The notes under the pieces are model-generated. The model searched no databases and was not told where the DNA came from. It saw nothing but the letters and a program-made list of their open reading frames with translations. Of a stretch of DNA of 64,000 bases, positions 14,201 through 26,690 are shown piece by piece. The DNA is from Daphnia carinata (taxonomy: Eukaryota; Arthropoda; Branchiopoda; Diplostraca; Daphniidae), in assembly GCF_022539665.2 (NCBI RefSeq), contig NC_081331.1, forward strand, positions 1,150,501-1,214,500. Reading direction: 5' to 3'. Position 1 is the first letter of the stretch; the number at the start of each line of letters is the position of its first letter. Position numbers and translations under genes: made by a program.

Positions 14201-15699
14201 TCTTTTTTTCTGGAGAAACGTAGAAAATTAGTTTGCAATAAAAAATTACAGTGCTCCATTGTCAAAGGTATTAACTGGTTTAAGATTTCGAGGGCTTTAA
14301 TAACGTTTTCAATCGTGAAGGAATAAAGACGCCGTCATTGTTTTCGGTTTGATGGTTTACTCGGGTTAAGGTAAAAAACGTACATGTAAAAATCCAATAG
14401 ACACGGTCTATTGAAAAATAACGGAGAAGCGAGAAGAAAGGAAAGAGACAGAGAACAACGAGACACAAAATAAAAAGAGTCAAATACTAAAACCTGGGCG
14501 TTGCAAATGCGACCTCTCACGAAGTCGGTCCATGAATTATGCAAATGGCAGCTCGTTATGTATGTACTATCGTGATATTGACTCCGGTCGACCTTCGATC
14601 TCTTTGCGGCTTATGACATCACTATCGATTTTCTATATAAACCAGTTTTACTTCATTTAAATAACCGTTTTGAGAAAAAAAGAGAAAAATGCAGGTATTT
14701 AGTGAGGCACATACAAGCAGTGCATACAGTATAGGTTTAACGAGGAATGGATCATAAAATAAAAATCGGCCACGTTTTAAAAATACCGTAACGTTTTCTT
14801 ATCTTGGAGCACAAGCGGGGGAATCTTTTTGATGTTTTTAAAAACCTCTTTTGTAAAAGAAATCGGATGGTGAGGGCCATTTGAAATGGGTCATCGCGGC
14901 CAATGAGCTATGGAACACGGGGAATTATACGAGACTGGACGCGAACGAAAAAGCTCCTGGCCACATAGCAATACGTAAACTGTAACAAAAGAAACTGGAC
15001 CTCACCTGCTGAGTGATCGACTCAACTCGATAAATTTTCGCGTTCGCTGACCTACTCTCTCTTAAGGACAAAGTCGGGCTCTTTCTCGTATAAACGAAAC
15101 GATTTATTTCTAACGTTTTTCCTTATGTATACTTAACAGTTTTAGCTGAAAAATTTAAACGGATATTTTCAATGGAGCATTGAAAGTACTTTTTAGTTTG
15201 AATTCTATTTGAATTACGCGCCAGGCATTCTTTTTTCAAACGCTCAGCGCTCTTCAACTGTGTAATGTATCGATTTACATGGTGGCAGTTTCGATGAAAT
15301 AAATAAAACAGATAAAAACTTTATTTTTTGTGTGTTTGTTTGTGCTTGTGCGATGGCAACGTTCAAACGTTGCATGTGATAAGGAAAAAGAAAAAATACG
15401 GGCAATAGATAAAATAAGTGCAGACATTACATTCGTTGTTTACAGGACCAAAGTGTTCTTTGACAGAAACAAAACCTCAAACTGTTGCATACTCTAATTC
15501 CTCCGAAGCAAGCAGGCAAAACAGTGTTTTTCATTCTACACATTAGTCTTTGTTATTATTTGTTTTTTTTTTTGCTGTCTTGTTTTTTTTTTCTTCGTGT
15601 TCTTCTGGACATTTGGTTGTTAGCGATTATAAAGAGTTCAAGCAAAACGGAGGGTAAAAAAAAAACTTGTGCAAACTGTTTCCTTATCGACGTAAACAA
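5300..15699. other. Gene-poor region upstream of beta-mannosidase
   Basis: No convincing coding exon was found. The stretch contains many A, T and GA/CT tracts, a GC-richer patch at about 5480-5630 (a possible promoter or leader for the minus-strand exon at 5242-5299), a vestigial tRNA-like piece near 6940-7010, and two minus-strand donor-like sites that could end untranslated first exons (9683 and 15006). Predicted peptides in all frames are low-complexity or resemble nothing known. Confidence 0.45.
6938..7005 (-). repeat. Vestigial tRNA-like sequence
   Basis: The minus strand carries GTTCGAATCC, a near match to the Pol III B box / T-loop of tRNAs. Upstream is a GCTAAT stretch resembling the anticodon loop of tRNA-Ser(GCT). 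The T stem and acceptor stem do not pair, so this is not a functional tRNA. It is at best an eroded tRNA-derived repeat. Confidence 0.25.
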
Positions 15700-18600
15700 A
15701 TGGCTACAAATTGGTTGGCGTTCTGGATGCTGCTTTTATCCTGGTGTTGCCATCTCCTGCCGGCCGACACATTCAGGGCATTCGTGTTGGCCGAGAATGT
15801 CCGACTTGATTTGACCACGGCTAATGGATACCAGTGGCAAGCCTCTTTACCCAACGGCAGTAAGTCTCGCAGTTATGTAGCATCATAAAATAGAGCGAGT
15901 CAAAATTCATAGAAAACCCATGTTCTCAATCTTCTTCCTCCTCCCCTTTTTTCTTTATTTTTTCTTTAATCTGACCTTCTTACGTATACACGAATGACGA
16001 CTGTTTTTTTCAATCTATGGGACTAAATTATTATTTTTTTGTTTTGTTTTGTTTTCTCGTCTGCCTGACGAGATTTCTCTTCTATACTTCATTTCCTGGC
16101 TAAAAGTTATGCACAGTTTTTTCAAATGAAATTTTTCTTGTTTGACGCCCGGCACAACCAGGTTTGACTGTTGCGGGCCATGTTCCCGGCGGAATTTACA
16201 CGGATTTAGAGCGAGCCGGCATCCTCCAAGACGGCCCTCTCCTCTATCGTTTCAATGATGGCAATTACCGCTGGATAGCCTTCAACGACTGGAATTATGT
16301 GCTCGACTTTGACGGTATGATTTCGCTCGAACAAACCAGTCTTTCTATTCCTAGCATTAAGTAATCTTCAATTACTAAGGGAGGAGGATTACCTCCTCCA
16401 AGCCTAGCGATGTCTTCATTTCGAATTTTATTTTTAACGATCTTTTCAGTGGATCCTTTATTGGTGAATCAGCCGGGTGTTTTCTTGGTCCTCCACGGTG
16501 TCGACACCGTAGCACAAATAAGATTGAACGGATTCTTTTTAGGGGAAACAGACAACATGTTCGTCCGTTACCGATTCAACGTTCGTAACTTGCTCAAGGT
16601 GAGTGCGAGAGAAAGAGAGAGGGAGAGAGTAGTGAGAAAAAGAAATGAAGTACGAGGTACTTTGCATTATTATGCACATTGTAAAAAAAAAAGAAGAAAA
16701 AGAAAAGAAAAGTGATCTCGTTGAATGTGCCCTATAACTTCCAATGCGCTCCCCAGATTCGGACATTGAATTCTACGAACATGGCCAAAGACAGACTCGT
16801 ACAAAATAGAGAGCCCGAAATGATGTTGGCACGCCCTGCTCTAGTAGTATATAACTCGTAAAAATAAAAAGCGAATACCGTTAGATGCATGAATATTAGC
16901 TACGGATTTCTAATTGTTTCTTTTTTGCCGCTGACGTCCTTGTGTACAATACGATTCAAACAAGGCCTTGAACGGTTATGTTTTGAGCTGCCAGTCTTTT
17001 TATGTTTCGTTCTCTTTTGTTACCAGGGCACTTCAGACCAACACCCCCCCACCTCTCACGTCCGTTTTTGCTCTCCGTTTGTGTGTGTAGATCTAGCATT
17101 TAACAATTTTTGTTTGCAGCTTTTATTTCGATAGCATTGCACAACTGGCAAACGAATTTTGAGTACGACATTCACGAGATACAAGTGGATAACTAAAGTG
17201 AGTCAGGTCTGATCACATCAAGGTTGTCAACAGTCAGTGGACGGTGTCCTATCTTCCTATCTCTTCTTGTTTGAATCCCTTTTACTTTTTGTGGAAGGGG
17301 TGCGGGGTTAGCCCCAGCAACGAGTTCAGCTGTGAATTTCGGGACCCGCAGTCTGGCCAGTCTTTTGCCTTTCTTTGTTTTGTTTTCTTGTGCCAGACGT
17401 TTGCGTTCCATTATTCTTTTTTAGATAGACTCTCGATTTCAAGCCCTTTTGCCAATTCGATGCGAGCGCCCTGATTATAGCTCAGGTAACATTACCCCCC
17501 CCCCCCAAAAAAAAAAAAAAAAAAAAAAAAAAAACCCAACAAAACACGCTGTGTTGTTCCCATTCTTTTTCCATCTTTAGTCCACTTAGATTATGACATG
17601 CCGTGCAAACGTATAGGTTACACAAATGTAAATGAGGCTTGTGTTTCAAACGCTGGGGTCAGCTGTTGTCCTGCATCAAGCAACCCGTTTTGTTTTCGGG
17701 AAATTTCCCGAGAATATGTTGGTGCTAATCGTATGTCCTACAAGAAGTAGAAACTGTAGATGAAAGGGGGGAATAACGTAAATGTATAGACTTTGATTAT
17801 GGCTGAATGGCCTTGTCAGAAAGAACTGAACCAGAGAAAGTCCCAGGCCAAACAGAAGGGCCGTTGCCACCGTTGTAAACGCACGGTTCTGTCGTGTGTT
17901 CGATTTTCTGTTTCTTTCTCTTTTGGGAACACTGGCGTGAATTATGACGTGAAACACGAGATGAAATCCCCAAACCCCCGTCTCCCTTTTTCACCTTTTT
18001 GATTATAGATGAACGCGTAACTTGATTACACCTAGCCACGTATTTATCACAGGCGACACGTACATTGCGCATGGCTGTGCTTTGTGATGTTTACATTTTC
18101 TTTATATTTAAAAAATTGTTTTGGTCGGCGACAAACGTGTGCAGTCAAAAGATTCTCCGCGGACTGCATTTGGGCCACGTTGCTGGAATTCAATGCGGAC
18201 CTAATAGATCTGTATCTGTCGCGACCATGTGACCGACGGATGGCTATAGAAAAACAATGCGGGAGAGTTGGATTCCTTTTCGCAACTTTTATTGGACTTT
18301 TTTTTTTCTCTTGGCAAAGCGAGGCAAAATGAACCGTAAAATGGGAAATCCCATTACATCTTGTTTTGTTTAAAATGCAGTTGAGTGGTTTCCATATGTT
18401 CCCTTACAAGGCTTAAAGTAATCATCGCGTACGACCACCGTCTCCGTTTAATTCGTTCCCGTTTTCATTTCGTAATCGTAAATAATACGTTCATGCAAAC
18501 TTAATGGACTTTTAAAAGTTCACTCTGATTTCTCTACATTCCTTTCTTTTCTCTCAGCTTTTCGTGAAGCCACGGCCGTGTAAGATGGTTAAGATGAGAG

Positions 18601-21600
18601 AGAGTAGACTGCCTCTGTGTATGGTGTTGTCGTTCGTTGTCGCCGTTTTTCATTTGATTCTTAATTTTTGAACAAAGCCATCACGCAAATCGTGCCGTTC
18701 TTTTAAGCTCTTGTTTGCAGCCGCTTTTGTGTGCAGCTGCCCCTTTCTGTTTGAACTGCCAAGCGAAACTAAACGAAGGCAACAGGCACACGAGCGAGCC
18801 CGATCCATTTTTAGCAATACCAGTTGCAGCAGAACGGCTGCAAGAGAATCGTACCGTCACACAGGTCTAGACGAAGGCACTTTCTTACGTGCCATCCTTA
18901 AACACCGTGTTCCGTCCTTAATTCGAGGGAAATTATTCCCAAAACGCAGAGCGGGAGAAAACATGTCCAATTGAACGATTGCTTCATGTTAATCTTTATT
19001 GTTCACGTTTTTTAAAAAGTCATCTGCAATAGGGGCGCTCCATTGGGTTACTCGTTTCGAACCTCACATTACCGACCAATTCCACTAGCGATAGTTTGTC
19101 TACGCTTATCTTTTTAATTTTTTACAGAACCGTATCCACCGGACGAATTTTTTAATCGGAAAAAAACCGTCACCCAGAAAAAAGGAGCTAAAATGAAGGG
19201 GGGATTTAAATTCTAACGGGACTTCTTCCATAACAGCTGCCGTGATGCCTACCGGTTCCCATGTAAATAGAAGCGAACCGTTTAAACTTGCATTTACAAA
19301 TTCTGATATTTGTACGGCGCAGGGAGTCATGTAGCGTGCGTAAATTTTGAGATTGCACACACAGCAAGTGAGACGGCGCATATTTCCAGTTTGGGCCGGA
19401 ACGAAAGTGGTGGAATTTTTTGTCGAAAGTCCGCTAAGATTCGGACGACTAGGTTAATAGGGCAGCAACGTTCTATACGCATAGATCATTCCACTGATTT
19501 TGGCTGTCTTATTCTCTCAGGCCCAAGGCAATCAATTGCGTGTAGAGCTTCGATCGCCCGTCACCGTTTCGCGAAACAGGTACGAAGAACAGCTGATGGA
19601 TTATATCGTCCCACCGCGCTGCGTACCGCCAGAATATCAGGTGTGTTCGCCCTTTTTTTTCCCACGTGAATACATCATATTTTCTTACAGTCCGCTTCAG
19701 ATTTTGTGTTTAATTGATATTATTAAGAGTATCCTGTTCTAACAAGGTCTTAAAACATGATGTGCGAATAATGCACTAGTGCATGTCTTATGTTGCACCC
19801 TTAATAATCTTTTCTTGTCAAACGAAATTTGAAAAAAAGGGAGAATGCCACGCCAATTTCATCCGGAAAATGCAAGCCTCCTTCAGCTGGGATTGGGGGC
19901 CAGCTTTCCCGTCCATGGGTCTATGGTAGGTCTCCGTGTTATTACATTTACCTTCATCTTCCTTAATGATTTTTTAATCAAGACCTTTTGCGAAGACGAA
20001 GGCGATTAAACAAAAAGAGAAAGCAAGTTAATCAACTATTCTAATATTAAATTGCTGCCCAATCACGCAGGAAAGCTATCTCATTGGAAACTTATGAGAC
20101 GCTTACGCTAAGGGATGTTTACGTTGCAACTTCGCTCAATGACACCGACTGGCAGGTTGATCTCCGTTTGTACTGCGAGACGATTGACATCGGAGTATCG
20201 CACACTGGAACTTGGACTGTACGTTTGGTCGATAACAATGACGTCTTAATTCGTGAAATGGTGGCCGACAGTCTCCTTACTGGCAATGGAGATCGGGAAG
20301 CCACTGCCCAATACCAGCTGAAAATAGCAGCTGCTCAGGTCTGTTCTTATATTGGAAATTGTGTGTGAGGTGAGATGATGTATAATTTGATTTCTTAATT
20401 TAGATTGAGCCTTGGATGCCGAACGGTTACGGTAATCCAACCCTTTATAATTTGTCCGTTAGTTACGCGGTAAATGATAAAGTGGCCGTTACAAAAGAAA
20501 TACGAATCGGTTTCAGAACTGTCGCCCTAGTTGAGGACGACCTTCAAACAGGAGGTGAAGCAACATCTTCTTGCATTGATCTCGTTTTTAGAAAAAAACA
20601 GAAACAAAAATATGATGCTATAATGTCTCAATTGTCCACGCCCTTATTTTTTGTTCGCTGCATTTTTACGTGAAAATGAAATCCAGGTCGGACCTTTTAC
20701 CTACAAGTCAACGATGAACCTATATTTCTCAAAGGATCAAATTGGATTCCGGCAGATGTCCTACCGGAAGTCGTCACTTCCGAGTACCTTCGTGACCTTC
20801 TAACCTCATGCGTCGACGCCAACATGAACTCTCTCCGCGTCTGGGGTGGTGGGATTTACGAACAGGATGAATTTTATCAGGTCAATTGTTTTTTTGAACA
20901 TGTTTTAAAAACCATTATTTTCCATTCGAACGTTAGAAATGTCGTGTAATAATCATTTCTATTTTATTGGCCTCTGGCTGCATTAGATAGCCGATGAACT
21001 CGGCATACTGATTTGGCAGGACTTCATGTTCGCTTGTTCCATGTACCCGACGACCTCTTGGTTTCTGGAGTCGGTATCGGTCGAAGTCGTGCAGCAAGTC
21101 AGACGATTGCAGTACCATCCATCGGTCGTTCTTTGGGCGGGCAATAACGAGAACGAAGCGGCTCTGCGAGGAAATTGGTGAACCAATGAAAGCGAATATC
21201 AAGATCGATGTGGTTGCCTAATAAATGTTGTTGTGTGGTTTCTTATTTGCTTTAGGTACGGTACCATTGTCAATTTCGATCTCTATCGACAAGACTACAT
21301 CATCCTTTATGTCGACACCATTCGTGAAATCGTGCGCAGAGAAGATCCATCGCGACCGTTTGTCGTGTCGAGTCCGTCGAATGGCAAAGCCTCAGAAGAA
21401 GAAGGTCACATCGCTCGAGATCCTTACAGCGAACTCTATGGCGATGGTACGTAACATTTCGTATTCATATCTTATACGTGATTTCGGTTTAGCGAATTAC
21501 CTCCCGGCAAGTTTAAAAAAAAATTTATGTCTCTTATTAAAGTCCACCATTATAATTACTACGTCAATGCCTGGAACGCTTCGTCCTATCCGAAACCTCG

Positions 21601-22975
21601 AATGTCGACCGAATATGGATTTCAAGCTCTTCCGTCCGTTCACTCCTGGGCAGCCGTGACAGACCCATCCAATGACAACGACTGGTCCTTCAATGGCGCT
21701 CTTTTGTCTAACCGCCAACATCACCCGTTGGGCAACTTTGAAATGGAGTTGCAAGTCTCATCCAGATTTGGGTTACCGAAGAGCAATTTATCTACGAGGA
21801 CGGGGCTCCTCGACATGATGTACTTGACGCAGGTGTTTTTTTAAATGCCTTCTCATCAAAATCTTGGCGCTCATATTTAATATTGACCGTTTGGCTTCGT
21901 GAAATAGATGCACCAAGCGCAGGCCATTAAAACACAAACGCAACATTACCGTAGGCATCGCTACCAGTTAGCAGATGATGGAGCCGGTCTAACAATGGCT
22001 GCTCTCTATTGGCAACTGAACGACATTTGGCAAGCGCCTTCATGGGCCTCAATCGGTAAATATCCTGTATTACCATCAGCATTTGTTTTCCTCATTGCTT
22101 GAGAGTCTCGTATAATCGCCTTATCGAATCAAACAGAATACGGCGGTCGATGGAAACCCCTACACCATTTCGCCGTTGATTTTTTTGCTCCGCTTCTCGT
22201 TATCCTGACCGAATTGGGCGACGGTACCGTGGCTGCGTTCATTCATTTCGATCGGCGGCAAGATCTAGTTGTTGGTATACTGAATATTTTGATCCGCTCT
22301 TGGGACCGGCTTGATCCGTTGGCGACTTTCAGCTCACCAATCAATCAGGTTTGGCTCTAGACGCATTGGCGCCGATCGTTTTAGTTACCTAACAATTGGA
22401 ATTTTGTCTGGCAAAGGACGTGTTACCAGGCGAGCCCGTCTGGGTCCGATCGTTAACTGAATTGTTCAACGAAACAGATTGCACGCGGGAAAGCTGCTTT
22501 ATAACTAGTTCTTTCTCCGATCCTACCACTGGCCAGGAAAATATAGCTCCGCCTAATTATGTCTTCCTGACGTCTTTCCCAAATATCGCAAACATGCAGA
22601 TGGCTAATGTTCAGGTATTTGTTTTTATTAGCGGAGCTCCAGTTTTTTTTTGCGTTTCCTTATGCAAAAATAAGGGTAGTACAGAAAATGGTACAAATTG
22701 GTTTGCTCTAATTGCTGTTCTAGATCGTCGATGTTGGTACAGTTTATGCTACCGAGAAATCTGAATGGACCGTAAATGTTACGTTGGTTACCGATTATGT
22801 TGCTGCCTTTGTATGGATCGATGCCGGCCGCATTGCAGGTACTTTTTCAACCAATGGATTTTTGTTCTGCGAGCACTTCAAGACTATCAAGTTTTACTCG
22901 AAAACGGAAATTATCGACACAGAGGAATTCAAGAACGAATTGACATTGATTCATCTGTCGCAGATTATTCTGTAA
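15700..22975 (+). CDS. Beta-mannosidase, lysosomal, glycoside hydrolase family 2
   Basis: The product is an orthologue of animal MANBA, which removes terminal beta-linked mannose from N-glycan fragments in the lysosome. The model has 15 exons: 15700-15859, 16162-16314, 16450-16598, 19521-19640, 19840-19925, 20071-20338, 20404-20554, 20687-20880, 20987-21177, 21256-21446, 21543-21832, 21908-22055, 22137-22348, 22417-22614 and 22724-22975. They join in frame to 920 residues, slightly longer than human MANBA. An N-terminal hydrophobic signal peptide is present. Family landmarks include [37 protein letters not shown] and [14 protein letters not shown]. The acid/base glutamate is near residue 482 (WAGNNENE) and the nucleophile near residue 578 (MSTEYG); both are intact. 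Intron 3 (2.9 kb) is far longer than the others. The ATG at 15700 was chosen because it opens the signal peptide; an upstream TTG in the same frame was not used. Confidence 0.95.
17495..17534. repeat. C12-A28 homopolymer junction
   Basis: Within the long intron 3 of the beta-mannosidase gene, twelve C residues (17495-17506) are followed directly by twenty-eight A residues (17507-17534). The rest of this intron (16599-19520) has no supported feature. Confidence 0.9.
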
Positions 22976-25001
22976 TGACTGTGGGCATGACTCATGTTCC
23001 TTTATCAATATTCTACATAAATATCCAAAGCTAAAATATGCAACTAAACCAATCGGTTTGTAAAGGCAATTTCGAATGTTTCGTTCTCTATCGAATGTTA
23101 TCTTTCCGTGCTGATCCCAACATACTGGTAAAAACACTTAATGGTCTGTGAATCAGAACTAAATGTGTAAAAGACACTTGCATTATGTCGTGGTAGTTCG
23201 TTAACTTCGTTGTCTTTGTATTTCTATCTGTACGTGTTCGTGTCCGGAAGAGTTTATCCATCCGCCAACTGGACAACAACAAGGGCAGCAAACATAATTA
23301 AGGTCACGTCCGGTTTATCAAGAGTTTTTTTTTCCGGAATGTTTGGCTTTCCATATTCTCAGAGTTTGACCAGCACGTCTAGATGAGGTTTTACGTAATT
23401 AACCTTCATAGGAAGGTTCGGTCGTGCGCATATGTATGGTGGAAAAAAGGCACAGCCTGGTTTCCCCTATCAATTTAATCACGCGGTCGAATTCTCGTTC
23501 AACAAGATCGTGTTTAGAAAAAAAAAGAGACAAGGTTTTCATTCTTTTTTGTTGACGAACAGGATATGCGTTCTATGGCAAAACCGTTCGTGGATTCGTC
23601 AATCGCTTTAACTAGCAAATATTGGAAATTTAGAAGGAAGTTTAATTGTTTTGGTAATGGTTTACCGTTTTTGTTGTGACTGTTCCAAAACACAAAAGGC
23701 AATACAAACCATTCATGCGTAATGATCGTGCTTGAGGGAGCTAGTAAGACCGAGCAATAAGCTCTCAACAAATTAGATTCCATCACGCAACAAACAAAAG
23801 GTAAAGAAAAATTCAATAAGCACTATGGCACGGAAAATTTCTAGTCCTAATTTTTCTTAGCCATTTCGTTTTCCCCCGAAAGTCTGGCATGCGGAACAGA
23901 AGACGACCCACCTGGAAATGCATAAAAAAAGACCAATTAATGTTACGGCGGTGTCCTCAATTTAGCTTCGATTTTATAACAGGTGAGACCTTTATTTACC
24001 ATGGACAGACATATTGTTTCCTTTTAAGCGCGACGCGGTGACCGACCGTTTTCCACAACATATTACCCGGGGCTTTTGCTAGAAAAGCGAACTAGAAGGT
24101 TTTAGACCTTAATAGAATACAGCGAATGTCTAGGGCGATATGCTGCACCAGGTATTACGACCTTTTCCCATGCACACCTGTCGGGGCGGCATAGGAATCG
24201 GCTGCCCCACATAACGATATTTAATATGCCTACTCGATCAGTGATTCGTAGCGGGGGTATCGTTAAATACCTTGTACGTCATAAACGTATCGAGGACTGC
24301 GAAAGTCCGACAACAGTTGGGAGAAATATTGTTATGGTTCTTCCAGTAACATGAACATATGAATAAAGAACCTTGCATTACCACCTAAACATTTTTGCAA
24401 TAAGGGGAAATAACGAGGAAACACACGTCTCGGAGATTCAACGTACATCAATAATAGGATTAATAGCCCTTCTGTGAAAAATCGATATCCCGATCCAGAC
24501 GTTTTTACGTTTAGCGCACAGGAGAGATCTCACTACCGATTTACTGCAGATGTATCCATACTTTCGGGTCTCATAGAACGTTTGTGCTGTAATGGCTCAC
24601 TCCACGTCGCAAAATTTCCTTGAAACTACGCAAACGAGATTTTTTTTAGTTTAACGTTTAGCTTTAGAAAATGGATAGATAGACCAACAAAGAGACTTCA
24701 TGGGATTTTGGCATTCTTGCTTTCTGTACAATTAACAAACAACGTACAACACATTATATATTTTTTTTACGGGCACAAACATTTTTGTTTTGCAATAAAA
24801 TACGGGCACAAACCCTAACCCTAAGAATATCAAAAAGGTATCGGAGAGGGTCACATAGCTCGATGATTAGCTGCCTGCATCCATGAACCGTCTTTCAGGC
24901 CATGGGGAGAACTTACGAACAACCTACAAGCTACGATCACCTCTTCTCTACCTGTGGGAATCAATCTTCAACATGTAGTGAACGGTACTACAGATCGATT
25001 T

Positions 25002-25063
25002 GAAACGTCTGTATACGTCTGAAACGTCTGTATACGTGTGTGGTGTGTGTGTGTGTGTGTGTG
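25002..25063. repeat. 19-bp tandem duplication followed by a GT microsatellite
   Basis: The units 25002-25020 and 25021-25039 differ only at the penultimate base and carry gaaacgtctgtatacgt. They run directly into a (GT)n tract ending near 25063. This looks like slippage expansion with no coding content. Confidence 0.85.
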
Positions 25064-25109
25064 TTTTTTTAGTGTGCCATTTTAGCCCCTTTATAGTAGG
25101 CATGGCTCT

Positions 25110-25385
25110 TCATCTTCATCTTCTTTTTTCTTTCTTCTTTTTCATCTTTGTTTGTTCTTCCACTTTTTCTTCCTTCTTTTCTTTTTCTTTTTTCTTTCTT
25201 CTTTGTAGATGATGTCCGAAGCGATGAGGATGTAGAATCTTGCGAATCCGATGTGATGAAGATGATGTGATGATCTTGAATGATGAATTGGAGGGAGTGG
25301 AAGTTGGAGGTGGCGGGAATCGAACCCGGGTCTTCCGATTACAAGGGAGTGGCGATAACCACTGTGCCAGGACCGCACATCCAAA
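25110..25385 (-). mobile_element. tRNA-derived SINE
   Basis: On the minus strand a tRNA-like head carries an exact Pol III A box (TGGCACAGTGG, 25359-25369) and an exact B box (GGTTCGATTCC, 25316-25326). Between them is an anticodon-like TTGTAAT loop. The acceptor stems do not pair and the anticodon stem is imperfect, so it is not a working tRNA gene. The head is followed by about 100 bases of unrelated body and then by a long A-rich, GA-interrupted tail covering about 25110-25208. This head-body-tail order is that of a tRNA-type SINE mobilised by a LINE reverse transcriptase. Exact ends and target-site duplication could not be fixed by eye. Confidence 0.7.
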
Positions 25386-26690
25386 TCAAAACAATATTTG
25401 TTGGTCACCTGTTCAGGTACCTATAGCTGCTATAATGTATGTTGGTCACTTAAAGTATAGCGCTGTGGTATAGGTTGGGGCTCCCATTCGTTTTACTTGG
25501 GTTCGATTCTTTTGAATTTTATTTTTTTTTACGTGGTAATTAATGTAAATAATGAACCCAGCTAATGTGATCTCGAATTATTGTTTTTTGCTTTATCCCA
25601 TCGATATTTATTTATTTTTAAAATATGTTTTTTATATCACAGTTTCGAGAGGTTGCCAATTTTCTAGATAACGAATACAACAGCGCATGGGGGAAGGGGG
25701 ATAAAAAAAAATCCATGATGCCGCTGCTTAGTGGTTATCCCGCGTTTTTTTATCCCTTTTTTTTTTTTTTTTAGCGCTGCAATTTTTGTTCGCGGTAAAT
25801 GCCATTGCAACGGCGTAAGTTTTGGTACGCGTGAAGGAAGGGGGTAGAAAACAGCCCTTTACGAAAATAAAAGTGGTTCAAAACTTTTCCCGCCATTTGC
25901 ATGGGGTTCGATATCAGTTCAATTCCTGACTCCCCAAAAGACACATGCAGTGTAAAAACCAACATGGCCCATTTCAGCATCGACGGTTTTATTATTGGAA
26001 CGCGCGAGTGAAGCTAAAGCAGTCCAGGAGGATCGCTAGAGTACGCGTCGGAATTAAGGTCAGTGCAGAAACCGTATATATCTAACCTGTAACTGGGTGG
26101 CCATTACTTAGTTCGTAAGACGTCAATTTCAAATTGCAGCAATGCAATGTTCATGAGTAAAGGAAAATGTACATTAAAGAGTCATGTGGATCGCAACAAC
26201 ACTCCAGGTATAAAAATTGAGAACGTTACATTGAATGTCCTCCACTGGCAGGAGGGTGGGGTAAAGCTCATTACTTATTCGTACTAGTACGTTATTCGTA
26301 CTCTTTTTCTTGTTTTTTTATATAGTATAGATACCTTTCCCATGACCTCGAAGTCAGAGGCACGGAGTTCTTCTTCACTTTTGGACCTTCCCGTACGTGC
26401 TCCTTTAGTCATGCTTCATGCTCCGATGTTATCGATCTTTTAACGCCGTCTGCTAATCCATACAGTTCTGCAGTCTTGACAAGTTGCTGTCTGAACTGTC
26501 TAACCCAACTTTATAAATACGAAAGTAATAAAAGAATAAGAAGTATACTTTTTCAATGGCTTAACGTTTGCGCATTTTGAGTACTCGTCGAACTGGTAAA
26601 CATCCTTTTGTCCTTGTCCTGTAATTTAGCAAAGTCATACAAATTTTGTGGGGTATTACAGGATTGAACCAAAGTGCATAAGGCTTCAAA

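Larger units (their letters stand above)
22976..26690. other. Spacer between beta-mannosidase and LZTR1, with repeats
   Basis: No coding exon was recognised. The spacer holds a 12-base direct repeat (acgggcacaaac at 24769 and 24802), the second copy running into a short CCCTAA-like stretch. It also holds a 19-base tandem duplication, a GT microsatellite, the tRNA-derived SINE near 25110-25385, and weaker tRNA-like fragments at about 25450-25510 and 25705-25930. Confidence 0.6.

Noticed and set aside
16757-16862. An alternative beta-mannosidase exon starting [11 protein letters not shown] after an AG
   Set aside because: It resembles the start of the next homologous block but diverges at once and hits a stop. 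The exon at 19521 continues the family sequence in frame.
24808-24825. Telomere-like CCCTAA repeat
   Set aside because: Only about two units are present inside a spacer, the motif differs from the arthropod TTAGG repeat, and nothing else suggests a chromosome end.
25316-25385. A functional tRNA-Thr gene on the minus strand
   Set aside because: The A and B boxes are exact, but the acceptor arm does not pair and the anticodon stem is mismatched, while an A-rich tail follows. A SINE explains it better.
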